A DNA stretch of 64,000 nt, taken from contig CAKQHH010000006.1 in assembly GCA_934234035.1 (NCBI GenBank), forward strand, positions 21,390-85,389, in the 5' to 3' direction. A model generated the notes under the pieces. The model was not told the DNA's origin and did not search any database. It saw only the letters and a list, made by a program, of their open reading frames with translations. The stretch's first letter is position 1. Each line of letters opens with the position of its first letter. Positions 10,201-16,241 of the stretch are shown one piece after another. Made by a program: the position numbers and the translations under genes. Source of the stretch: an uncultured Clostridia bacterium. GTDB lineage: Bacteria; Bacillota; Clostridia; Peptostreptococcales; Anaerovoracaceae.

Positions 10201-10833
10201 TTTTCTTATATAGTGGGCATCGTTGGTGGCCGCCAGCGGAATATTCAAATCCTGAGAAAGGCGTTCCAGTCCGGCAATCACCGGCCGGTCCTCCGTCAGA
10301 AAATGGTTCTGAATCTCCAAAAAGAAATTGCCCTTTCCAAAAATCTGCTCCAATTCCATGGCTTCCCGCCGCGCCCCATTGTAATCGTTTCGCATCAGCA
10401 TCCGCTGCACATTTCCCGCCAAACAGCCGGAAAGGCAGATGATTCCTTCGCTGTGCTCCCGGAGCACGTTTTTGTCCACCCTTGGCTTAAAATAAAAACC
10501 ATCCACATACCCTGCGGATACTATTTTTACCAGATTCCCGTACCCCTTCTGATTCTCTGCCAATAAAATCAGATGACCGCTCATCCGATCTTTCTCCGGA
10601 TCTCGGTCATTTATCGTGCGGGCCGCAGTGTACACCTCACACCCGATAATGGGCTTGATATCCTGCTTTTTGCATTCCTTGTAGAAGTCAATAATCCCGA
10701 ACATGGCCCCGTGATCCGTTATGGCCAGGGAATTCATTCCCAATTCCTTGGCGTAGGCGGGGAGTTCCCGAATTCGAGATAATCCGTCCAAAAGGCTGTA
10801 TTCAGTATGTACGTGAAGATGCGTAAAAGCCAA
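7216..10833 (-). CDS. dnaE: DNA polymerase III alpha subunit
   Basis: About 1,205 residues, the full DnaE layout: PHP domain at the N-terminus (HLHVHTEYSLLDG), polymerase core with the catalytic aspartates in MPDIDVDFCIEHR, HhH region, and a C-terminal OB domain. I place the start at a TTG (10833). GGAG lies 8 nt upstream of it and the protein then begins MAFTHLHVH, like other DnaEs. A GTG three codons earlier (10842) has no good ribosome site. Upstream is a leader with a terminator-like hairpin. It heads the dnaE-pfkA-flavodoxin-dinB run. Confidence 0.95.
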   Translation of the reverse strand: MAFTHLHVHTEYSLLDGLSRIRELPAYAKELGMNSLAITDHGAMFGIIDFYKECKKQDIKPIIGCEVYTAARTINDRDPEKDRMSGHLILLAENQKGYGNLVKIVSAGYVDGFYFKPRVDKNVLREHSEGIICLSGCLAGNVQRMLMRNDYNGARREAMELEQIFGKGNFFLEIQNHFLTEDRPVIAGLERLSQDLNIPLAATNDAHYIRKEDAKAQDVLMCIQTGSKVNDTNRMKFENDEFYLKSEAEMQELFPGHPEYLEITQEIADRCEVEFTFGEYHLPEFIPPEGLTNDGYLRKLCYDGLRERYGDAAMEEDNSYRIRLESELNVIETMGYVEYFLIVWDFIHYAKTHDIAVGPGRGSAAGSIVAYTLHITEIDPIKYNLIFERFLNPERVSMPDIDVDFCIEHRQDVIDYVVRKYGKDKVSQIITFGTLKAKAAVRDVARVLDASYADGDAIAKAIPNELGMTISKALEINHSLRERYDTEPLVRDILDMSMAVEGLPRHASTHAAGVVISKLPLDEYVPLYSSDKGPATQFNMTTIEELGLLKMDFLGLRNLTLLRNALDLIRENRGIEIDFSTMDYNDAATYEMIAEGNTEGVFQLESGGMTDFMKNLKPTCFEDIVAGISLYRPGPMDSIPKYIENKKHPEQIQYVDPHLEPILGVTYGCLVYQEQVMQIVRDLGGYSYGRSDLVRRAMSKKKMAVMLEEKEYFINGKKAEDGSVEIAGCVANGISKEAAETIFEDMVSFAQYAFNKSHAAAYAVVSYETAYLKCHYPKEFMAALMSSVMGQPGHISAYIRNCNEMGIEVLPPSVLRSEEKFSVEGDRIRYGLAGIKNVGTGIVGAIIDARKDNPDPADIYDFVDGLDAKELNRKAVESLIKAGALDEINPNRAVMIAVCDDAVSRAQKRARNSGQNQISFFQLDESLIEEVRTTPELPKIANFEKDQLLSMEKEMLGVYLSGHPLDDYRELIEKNTTASVSEILEVSSMDMDGMSENMPGMESAYGRYRDGDRVIMAGMLVSVKTMITRKAQEMARIQFEDFSGIMDGIIFPSAYEKFRHLVQTDQIVAISGKLSIKEDSAPEVLVDNLADIHQIQEFRRRGNFRPGRPNPAGRQNPNPSGRPTEDVANLVKLRVPPEYVERLGSRNLVLEEIMGILKEYPGDRDVMVFLPGGRNVKTSSQYRVDFSEKLERRLKDLLGNDNVKG

Positions 10834-10863
10834 TGTGGTCACTCCATTCTGTTTCTGTCGAGC

Positions 10864-10917
10864 AAAAAGGGGCGCTGCCCTTTTTCCGTTTATATGTATA
10901 CAGAATTAATTATATCA
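10864..10917 (-). promoter_or_regulatory. dnaE promoter (extended -10) and leader hairpin
   Basis: On the minus strand an extended -10 (TGnTATAAT, with TATAAT at 10909-10914) lies about 75 bp before the dnaE start. I see no good -35. Between it and the start is a hairpin with arms AAAAAGGG (10864-10871) and CCCTTTTT (10878-10885), which looks like an intrinsic terminator placed inside the leader. Confidence 0.4.
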
Positions 10918-11205
10918 CATATTACATGGATATTTTTCTGTAGTCTAAAAAATATCCGTTTCAAATGCAAGCCATTCGTTTTTTCTATGATAACCTTTCA
11001 CCTTTAAAATTGTTTTTGAATTAGTACAATCTCACACGGATAATCACACGTCCGGAAAGGGTTCTTTTTCAAAGGCTAGAAAAATCTTTTATTTCCTTTA
11101 ATTTTTGTCGCGAATTGAAAACAATAATTCGTTTGAATGTAAATACTGTGTGAAGTAAATTGATGGTTTTTCTCACATGGACGTCATTTTTCGCTTGTCA
11201 ACAAT
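10918..11205. other. AT-rich intergenic stretch without recognisable genes
   Basis: Roughly 290 bp between the dnaE leader and the promoter of the next plus-strand gene. It is AT-rich and lacks an ORF with a ribosome site on either strand. I saw no tRNA, repeat or convincing riboswitch fold. Confidence 0.5.
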
Positions 11206-11233
11206 TTGACATTTCAAATTGTGCTGATATAAT
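11206..11233 (+). promoter_or_regulatory. Strong sigma-A promoter of the permease gene
   Basis: TTGACA (11206-11211), a 16-bp spacer and TATAAT (11228-11233), both hexamers perfect. Transcription should start near 11240, giving a leader of about 90 nt. Confidence 0.85.
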
Positions 11234-11238
11234 CACAG

Positions 11239-11275
11239 TATCAGCAGGGTTACATCGGGGTTAACCTCACTGATA
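11239..11275 (+). other. Hairpin at the predicted 5' end of the permease mRNA
   Basis: Outer arms TATCAG (11239-11244) and CTGATA (11270-11275) enclose a second stem (AGGGTTA against TTAACCT). It would sit at the very 5' end of the transcript, where such hairpins are known to protect mRNA. A regulatory role is equally possible. Confidence 0.45.
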
Positions 11276-11330
11276 GAGCAATTATATTATTATATTATCA
11301 CTAGAATTATTAATTCAAAGGGAGGTAGTT

Positions 11331-12257
11331 ATGTCTCTTTACATTCTGAAAGGACTCTGCGTAATCGGCATTGCTTTGAACGTATTCATGATGTACAAAA
11401 AGATGAAAGAAATGCGTGCGGTAACCGAACCGGATGAAGTATTCGGACTCACCGGTGAAGAGCTCTGGCAGCAGCAGAAAAAGCATAATGTATTTAACTT
11501 CATTGTAGGAGTTATCATGAACTTCGGTGATACCCTGGGTATCGGATCCTTCGCCGGATCTTCCGCTGCTTTCAAACTTGGTAAATCCGTAGACGATATC
11601 AACATTCCTGGAACACTGAACGTAGGCGACACCGTTCCGGTACTGTGCGAGGCATTCCTGTTCTTCGGATTCGTAGACCTGGATACCCTCACTCTGGTTT
11701 CCATGATTGTTGCTTCCGTACTCGGTTCCATCCTGATGGCCGGCGTAGTATCCAAGCTGGACAGAAAGCACGTTCGTATCGCAATGTTCGTAGGTCTGGC
11801 AATTCTCGGAACTGTAATGCTGTGCAAAGTACTGGAAGTTGGACCTTTCGGTTCTATCGGTACCGCTCTGAAGCTGACCGGCATTAAGCTGATCATCGCA
11901 GTTGTTGTAAACTTCGTTCTGGGCGCTCTGATGAGCGTAGGTGTAGGACTGTACGCACCTTGTATGGCTCTCTGCTCCCTGCTGGGACTGAATGTTGGCG
12001 CTGCATTCCCGGTAATGATGGGATCCTGCGCATTCCTGATGGCATTCGGTAACGGCCCTAAGTTCATCAAAGAAGGAAGATACGACATGGCAGCATCTTG
12101 GATGCAGGCACTCGGCGGAGCTATCGGTGTATTCATCGCTTACAAGTTCGTAAGCTCCATCCCGCTGAAGGTTCTGACCATCATCGTAGTATGCGTAGTA
12201 TACTTCACCGCTGCAATGTTCCTGCACGATGCTATCAAGAAGGGATCTGCAGTATAG
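11331..12257 (+). CDS. TauE/SafE-like membrane permease next to the proline reductase locus
   Basis: A 308-residue integral membrane protein with about eight hydrophobic segments arranged as two similar halves, each with a Gly-rich stretch (FGDTLGIGSFAGSS and SVGVGLYAPCMAL), resembling the TauE/SafE anion-exporter superfamily. The substrate cannot be read from the sequence. It has a perfect promoter, a structured leader, GGGAGGTAG before ATG and its own terminator. Its base composition (GTA, GAA, CTG-rich) resembles the prd genes rather than its housekeeping neighbours, suggesting high expression. Being next to prd, it could move proline, 5-aminovalerate or a sulfur or selenium anion; that is inference only. 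Confidence 0.7.
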   Translation: MSLYILKGLCVIGIALNVFMMYKKMKEMRAVTEPDEVFGLTGEELWQQQKKHNVFNFIVGVIMNFGDTLGIGSFAGSSAAFKLGKSVDDINIPGTLNVGDTVPVLCEAFLFFGFVDLDTLTLVSMIVASVLGSILMAGVVSKLDRKHVRIAMFVGLAILGTVMLCKVLEVGPFGSIGTALKLTGIKLIIAVVVNFVLGALMSVGVGLYAPCMALCSLLGLNVGAAFPVMMGSCAFLMAFGNGPKFIKEGRYDMAASWMQALGGAIGVFIAYKFVSSIPLKVLTIIVVCVVYFTAAMFLHDAIKKGSAV

Positions 12258-12288
12258 ACTACAGAATATTCAGTTATTAAATATTCGT

Positions 12289-12316
12289 AAAGAGAGTGGC
12301 AATTGCCACTCTCTTT
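12289..12316 (+). terminator. Intrinsic terminator of the permease gene
   Basis: A perfect inverted repeat, AAGAGAGTGGCAA facing TTGCCACTCTCTT, followed by TTTT, about 30 bp after the stop codon. Confidence 0.9.
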
Positions 12317-12395
12317 TAATGTACATTCAATGTAAGAGACTCGTTCTCCACTCCAATCGATATGTCGATGTGATGTTTCCAAACAATGCACTACA

Positions 12396-12416
12396 AAAGG
12401 CGGGATGCTTCCCGCC
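12396..12416 (-). terminator. Intrinsic terminator of the minus-strand flavodoxin-like gene
   Basis: On the minus strand GGCGGGA, a short loop, then TCCCGCC followed by TTTT, about 12 bp past the stop of the 12428-13060 gene. Confidence 0.8.
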
Positions 12417-12427
12417 CTTCACTTCGT

Positions 12428-13060
12428 CTATTCGTCCTCTTCACTATCCTCCGGCTCATCCTTCCGGTAGGTATTGTTTCGAACCGCCGTAATTTCATCT
12501 ACTATGTACTCAATCTTATTCCTGGATACCCCATCGTATCCTTGTACCAAGCGCTTTCCAATCAGTTCTGCATCCTCTTTCTCATACAGCTTTCCAAGGT
12601 TCTTCAGACAGTGCTGAATGTTGTTCATATCTCCTGCCTTTCGCTTCTTCTCGTCCACTGCACCCGGCAGATAATGGAAGCTGTCCCCGAACTGATTCAG
12701 CGCATTGTAGGCGATGATTCGCTTTAAATAAGAATCCGTAGAATCTCCTACTCCTACCCCTACTACGGCGATGTGCTTTCCGGCCATGTTAAAATTTACA
12801 TAGTTCTGCTGAAGCAGGTTCAGTTTCTCAATCCGGCCGTCCTTAATCCAGCCGATATAAATTACATTTCGATACAGAGAGGCATAGCCCAAGTGCTTTC
12901 GCGTAGCCGGAATCATATCGGTATTCAGCGTATTACTGATCCATTCTCCATACTTCAGTGCGCTGCCGTGTTTGCTTTCCACAATCACCAAAGTATCTGC
13001 CCGCCTTTCCATTCCGGCAGCCGCCCTCCGGGCCTCCGCCTTTCGATTTAAATTCTTCAT
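12428..13060 (-). CDS. Divergent flavodoxin-like protein
   Basis: A 210-residue protein. After a short basic N-terminus comes a flavodoxin-type first strand and loop (TLVIVESKHGSALKYGEW) similar in layout to the 5661-6206 protein, then VIYIGWIKDG where flavodoxins have the second cofactor loop. The classic T-G-x-T loop is not preserved, so FMN binding is uncertain. It ends with an acidic tail (DEPEDSEEDE). It is followed by its own terminator, and the NlpC/P60 gene starts upstream on the same strand at a gap of 18 bp, so the two may be cotranscribed. No specific function is recognised. Confidence 0.6.
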   Translation of the reverse strand: MKNLNRKAEARRAAAGMERRADTLVIVESKHGSALKYGEWISNTLNTDMIPATRKHLGYASLYRNVIYIGWIKDGRIEKLNLLQQNYVNFNMAGKHIAVVGVGVGDSTDSYLKRIIAYNALNQFGDSFHYLPGAVDEKKRKAGDMNNIQHCLKNLGKLYEKEDAELIGKRLVQGYDGVSRNKIEYIVDEITAVRNNTYRKDEPEDSEEDE

Positions 13061-13078
13061 TCGCTTATCTTTCCTCTC

Positions 13079-13705
13079 TTACAAAACCCGGCGTACATCC
13101 ACGATTTTCTTCCCGCTGTACGTACTGCCATTGGAACGGAATAGTTTGGTTCGACGGATTCCGTTTGCCTCATCCATTGCGTGCACAATCTGTCCGTTTC
13201 CCGCATAAATGGCCACATGGGACAATCCTGAACCAAAGAAAATAATATCTCCCGGCTTCATCTTATCCACGCTGACGGATTTCCCGCCGATTTCATGATA
13301 TAATCCGCCCACATTCATGCTCTTCCAATGTTTTCCCGCCGGTCCATGGGTAAAAACATAGTTCACAAATCCGGCACAATCCACGCCCGTCTCAATATCT
13401 CGGCCTCCGAGAACGTACGGATTTCCCAAATATCGGTCCGCAAAGACAACCGTCTTTCCTTCCGTCAAGGATTGGTCTTCCTGTACCTCTATAACGGCCT
13501 TTGTTTCCTTTACAGTGGCCTTTACCGGCCCCACCGCATCCTTCATCGTAAAAGCAACTTTCTTTGCGTCAAAGGCGATTTTCCGGTTATATGCGGTGGT
13601 CTCTGTTCCGATGGCATAGCAGCACACCGTCAGCAGAATCAGCTCCATTCCCAGAATTACAACGATTCGCTTCTTTATCCAATTTCGAGTCTTTATCCAC
13701 TTCAT
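13079..13705 (-). CDS. NlpC/P60-family cell-wall peptidase, membrane-anchored
   Basis: A 208-residue protein with a basic N-terminus and one hydrophobic segment (about residues 13-32, an anchor or uncleaved signal), a spacer, and a C-terminal NlpC/P60 domain. The likely catalytic Cys is in GVDCAGFVNY, the His in LSHVAIYAG, and a third polar residue in QIVHAMDEA. Such enzymes cut gamma-D-Glu-diamino acid or related peptide links in peptidoglycan outside the cell. It lies just downstream of the prd cluster but behind a terminator, so I treat it as a separate unit with the flavodoxin-like gene. Confidence 0.85.
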   Translation of the reverse strand: MKWIKTRNWIKKRIVVILGMELILLTVCCYAIGTETTAYNRKIAFDAKKVAFTMKDAVGPVKATVKETKAVIEVQEDQSLTEGKTVVFADRYLGNPYVLGGRDIETGVDCAGFVNYVFTHGPAGKHWKSMNVGGLYHEIGGKSVSVDKMKPGDIIFFGSGLSHVAIYAGNGQIVHAMDEANGIRRTKLFRSNGSTYSGKKIVDVRRVL

Positions 13706-13800
13706 AAAGGCCCTGCCTTTCTCTTTCTCCAGAGACGCCTATCAGTATTATTATACAATAGAAGAAAAGGTAAGTGCAATCCTTCCTCGGAATATAACAA

Positions 13801-13833
13801 GAGTGTCGGACGGTTTCGAACCATCCGACACTC
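13801..13833 (-). terminator. Intrinsic terminator of the prd cluster
   Basis: Thirteen-base arms (GAGTGTCGGATGG-type, one G-T pair) enclose a 7-nt loop 30 bp after the prdE stop, followed on the minus strand by TTGTTATATT. The U tract is imperfect but the stem is long. Confidence 0.75.
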
Positions 13834-13864
13834 CCGCTTAAAAAGGAAAGATTACATCTGTCAA

Positions 13865-14347
13865 TTATTTCTTGCTGCGCATTTCTTTCTCTTTCATTCG
13901 AATCTTCAGAATCATGAGCGCCTTCTTAACGTCTTCCGCCGTCATGTTGTTCTCACCGACGATATCCGACTCGATGCCCTCCGGGTTCTTGCAGATATCC
14001 ACGATATTCTTCAGATTCGGATCGTCTACTACGAAAGTAGCCATGCTTCCGCTGAAGTTCAAACCGGAAAGCGGGATATCCCGTTCTCCCAGCTCTTTCA
14101 CGCAGTTTACGTAGTCCACATCGCTGTTTCCCCAGCCATCGGAGCTAACGATAACGCCATCGGCACGCATACACTCTGCCACGATTGCCGCACGCGTACT
14201 GTTTCGAATCTTATCCACGTTATCATCTGCTGTTCCGAACAGCAGTACACCCATCAAATCGATACCTTCATCAGAACCGACGATGTCTACCAAAGGATCT
14301 CTGAAATGATGTAAACTTGTTTCTTTTGTTGATGGTCCAATTCCCAT
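13865..14347 (-). CDS. prdE: PrdE, C-terminal-type PrdA paralogue
   Basis: A 160-residue protein that aligns with the C-terminal 200 residues of PrdA (the pyruvoyl-subunit part). Its first residues, MGIGPSTKETSLHHFRDP, match PrdA from the cleavage Cys onward (CIGPASKEMSRHYWREP), so PrdE starts exactly where the PrdA small subunit starts, with Met in place of the pyruvoyl-forming Cys. VSSDGWGNSDVDY matches VTTEGFGNNHVDF of PrdA. Without that Cys it cannot form pyruvoyl, so it is not a catalytic copy. PrdE is part of the known prd clusters of Clostridia; its role is unproven. It lies 11 bp after prdD and is the last gene of the cluster. Confidence 0.9.
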   Translation of the reverse strand: MGIGPSTKETSLHHFRDPLVDIVGSDEGIDLMGVLLFGTADDNVDKIRNSTRAAIVAECMRADGVIVSSDGWGNSDVDYVNCVKELGERDIPLSGLNFSGSMATFVVDDPNLKNIVDICKNPEGIESDIVGENNMTAEDVKKALMILKIRMKEKEMRSKK

Positions 14348-14358
14348 AATCGCACCTC

Positions 14359-15126
14359 CTACTGCATGGATCTTATAATGCCGTCCCGATATTCATTCGG
14401 TGTCAGCATTACCGGCATATTGCCCATTTCAATAATCGATTTTCCGCCTTCCACGCCCGAAGGTTCATTCGGGAACAGGTGAGTATCGTACATCGCACCC
14501 TGCCCGGCAACCTGACGGATAATCAGTACACGCTTCTGACCCGGGCGTACCGTGTCATGGTACTCGTGACGCTCGGTGCATTTATTACCGTTAAATTTCT
14601 TAAGAATGTCTCTGTATACCTGGATAAAATCATCACACGCTGCGTGTCCCTGGAACGCACCTTTTCGTTCCTGACCCATTGCAGCCTCAAAAGTAACATC
14701 AAAAGAAATGATATAGTCATTTTCATCCGGAGTTCCGGCTCTGCCCAGAACCAACTTCTCCTTAAGGTTTCCTTCCGACGATCCGAATTCGTGGGTTTGC
14801 TTTCCGTTCACATCCACACCGGTAAGCATCATATAGACGCCGGTAACCGTATGGGTGATTCCATCTCCGCATTTGCCCAGTACCTTCGTTGAAATCGGAA
14901 CGATGTCCATAATCGTGTTCGTCCAACGATCGTGATCTCCCGGCTTGATAATCTGGATATCAATCTTATTGATGGTATCGTATTTTTTCACCAAATCCGG
15001 AATCATATCTTTCGAAACGGTAAACTTACCGTCCATTGTCATTGTGCAAGCATCTCCAAATTCCACTTCATTCATATGGAATGCTTTAATCACCAATCTT
15101 CTCAAATCAATTTCTTTAACAGCCAT
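14359..15126 (-). CDS. prdD: PrdD, large-subunit-type PrdA paralogue
   Basis: A 255-residue protein aligning with PrdA residues about 171-420: HEFGSSEGNLKEK with GEFGSSEGYLDEN, and AGQGAMYDTHLFPNEPSGV with MGQGAMHDNFLFPTEPVGV. Its last residues, DGIIRSMQ, line up with PrdA DGCIHALT, which ends right at the cleavage point. PrdD plus PrdE together therefore equal one PrdA body in two genes. It lacks the PrdA N-terminal module and the Ala/Pro linkers. A strong hairpin separates it from prdB upstream, so its expression may be lower than that of prdB. Confidence 0.9.
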   Translation of the reverse strand: MAVKEIDLRRLVIKAFHMNEVEFGDACTMTMDGKFTVSKDMIPDLVKKYDTINKIDIQIIKPGDHDRWTNTIMDIVPISTKVLGKCGDGITHTVTGVYMMLTGVDVNGKQTHEFGSSEGNLKEKLVLGRAGTPDENDYIISFDVTFEAAMGQERKGAFQGHAACDDFIQVYRDILKKFNGNKCTERHEYHDTVRPGQKRVLIIRQVAGQGAMYDTHLFPNEPSGVEGGKSIIEMGNMPVMLTPNEYRDGIIRSMQ

Positions 15127-15149
15127 AACAATACCTCATTTTAGGATAA

Positions 15150-15177
15150 ATGGGGCAGAATAAACATTCTGCCCCAT
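15150..15177 (-). other. Intercistronic hairpin between prdB and prdD
   Basis: A perfect 12-bp stem (ATGGGGCAGAAT facing ATTCTGCCCCAT, 4-nt loop) in the prdB-prdD gap. On the minus strand it is followed by only TTTATCC, a weak U tract. It may act as a leaky terminator or as a 3'-end protector for the abundant upstream mRNA. Confidence 0.7.
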
Positions 15178-15206
15178 CTTCGTTTCCGATGTCCTATTAA
15201 GTTGGA

Positions 15207-15932
15207 CTAGATTACTGCGTGATATTCGAATGGCAGCGGAACGATCTTTCCCGGAGTCTGAATCTTCTCCAGCTGTTCCAGAGTTGCCTTTACGATACCA
15301 GTCTGCATCTCAACGTTGTGTGGTTCACCAGCGTTTGCACCCATCGGTACCATAGGAGCTACGGCACGAGGTGTACCAGCCTGTCTTACAACAGGAGGCA
15401 GTGCTGCGATGATTACAGTCGGGATGCCGATGGACTCAATTGCTCTCTGCACGATTGTTGCAGAGCGGTGGCAAGTTCCTCATCCAGCAGTCATCATAAC
15501 TGCGTCAACGTTCTCATCCTTCAGTCTCTTTGCAATTTCCGGACCTGTGTAGTTGGTGAATCTTTCGATGTTTCCACCACCACCCATGAATCCATAGTGG
15601 TAAGGAGCAGTTCCCTTGATGAATCCTTCTGCAGCCAGCTCATGCAGTCTGGAGATCGGATACATGCAGTTGATGTCCTTATTTACGTCAGAGTTATCGT
15701 AACCACCGTGAGTTACCATCAGCTCTTCTTCCGGTGTGTCATCTGGAATTTCTCTGAAAGTGAAGTCACCAGCCAGATTGAATCTTTCCTGGTCTGTTCT
15801 ATGTACACCTGCAGCTGTAGCCAGAGCAATTACCATCTCATTGAGTGGCTTTGTTACTGGAGCCCATACCGACTTCGGTGTAATAGGTACAAAGATTTCA
15901 GATTGTAAACCTTTTACAACTGTCATACTCAT
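15207..15932 (-). CDS. prdB: PrdB, selenocysteine-containing D-proline reductase subunit
   Basis: A 241-residue selenoprotein read through an in-frame UGA at 15480-15482 (residue 151), in the context MMTAG-U-GTCHRS. This is the known active-site motif of PrdB, whose Sec attacks the proline ring while PrdA pyruvoyl holds the substrate. Homology continues without a break past the UGA (AIESIGIPTV, ALPPVVRQAGTPRAVAPMVPMGANAGEP), so this is recoding and not a mutation. A SECIS-like hairpin lies 14 nt downstream. A standard gene finder would split it into 150- and 81-residue pieces. The gap to the upstream 93-residue gene is 5 bp. Confidence 0.97.
15445..15465 (-). promoter_or_regulatory. Bacterial SECIS-like hairpin of prdB
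   Basis: On the minus strand CTCTGCA and TGCAGAG form a perfect 7-bp stem with a 7-nt loop (ACAATCG), starting 14 nt after the selenocysteine UGA and lying inside the coding sequence. Position and size fit a bacterial SECIS, which binds SelB. Confidence 0.75.
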
Positions 15933-15937
15933 TTGTA

Positions 15938-16219
15938 TTATTCCTCCTCGATATTTTCTGTTGGCGCCAAATCATATTGACGTCTTCTACGCGCATCTAT
16001 ATTGCTGATATACTTTTCGTTGATTTCCGGTCCTTCCTGTTCAATGAAGCTCATGTTCCAGGCTACCGTCTGCCCAACTTTTAATTCCGTATCGGAGATA
16101 ATCATTCTCATCGGAACCAGCAGGTATCCAAGTCGTCCCTTGAGGTCGATTCCAACACCTTCGTCGTGAACCTCCACGATTATTCCTTCCATCTTGATTA
16201 TCTTATCACCGTACTTCAT
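15938..16219 (-). CDS. CBO2463/CBO2479-type small protein of the proline reductase cluster
   Basis: A 93-residue soluble protein. The N-terminal part (GIIVEVHDEGVGIDLKGRLGYLLVPMRM) suggests a small beta barrel, and the C-terminal part is charged and basic-rich (DARRRRQYDL). It matches my memory of the CBO2463/CBO2479 domain proteins found between prdA and prdB in clostridial prd clusters. Function is unknown; the conserved place between the two catalytic-subunit genes suggests assembly, maturation or a structural role. It is 22 bp after prdA and 5 bp before prdB. Confidence 0.7.
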   Translation of the reverse strand: MKYGDKIIKMEGIIVEVHDEGVGIDLKGRLGYLLVPMRMIISDTELKVGQTVAWNMSFIEQEGPEINEKYISNIDARRRRQYDLAPTENIEEE

Positions 16220-16241
16220 CTGTATATCTCCTTACTATAGA

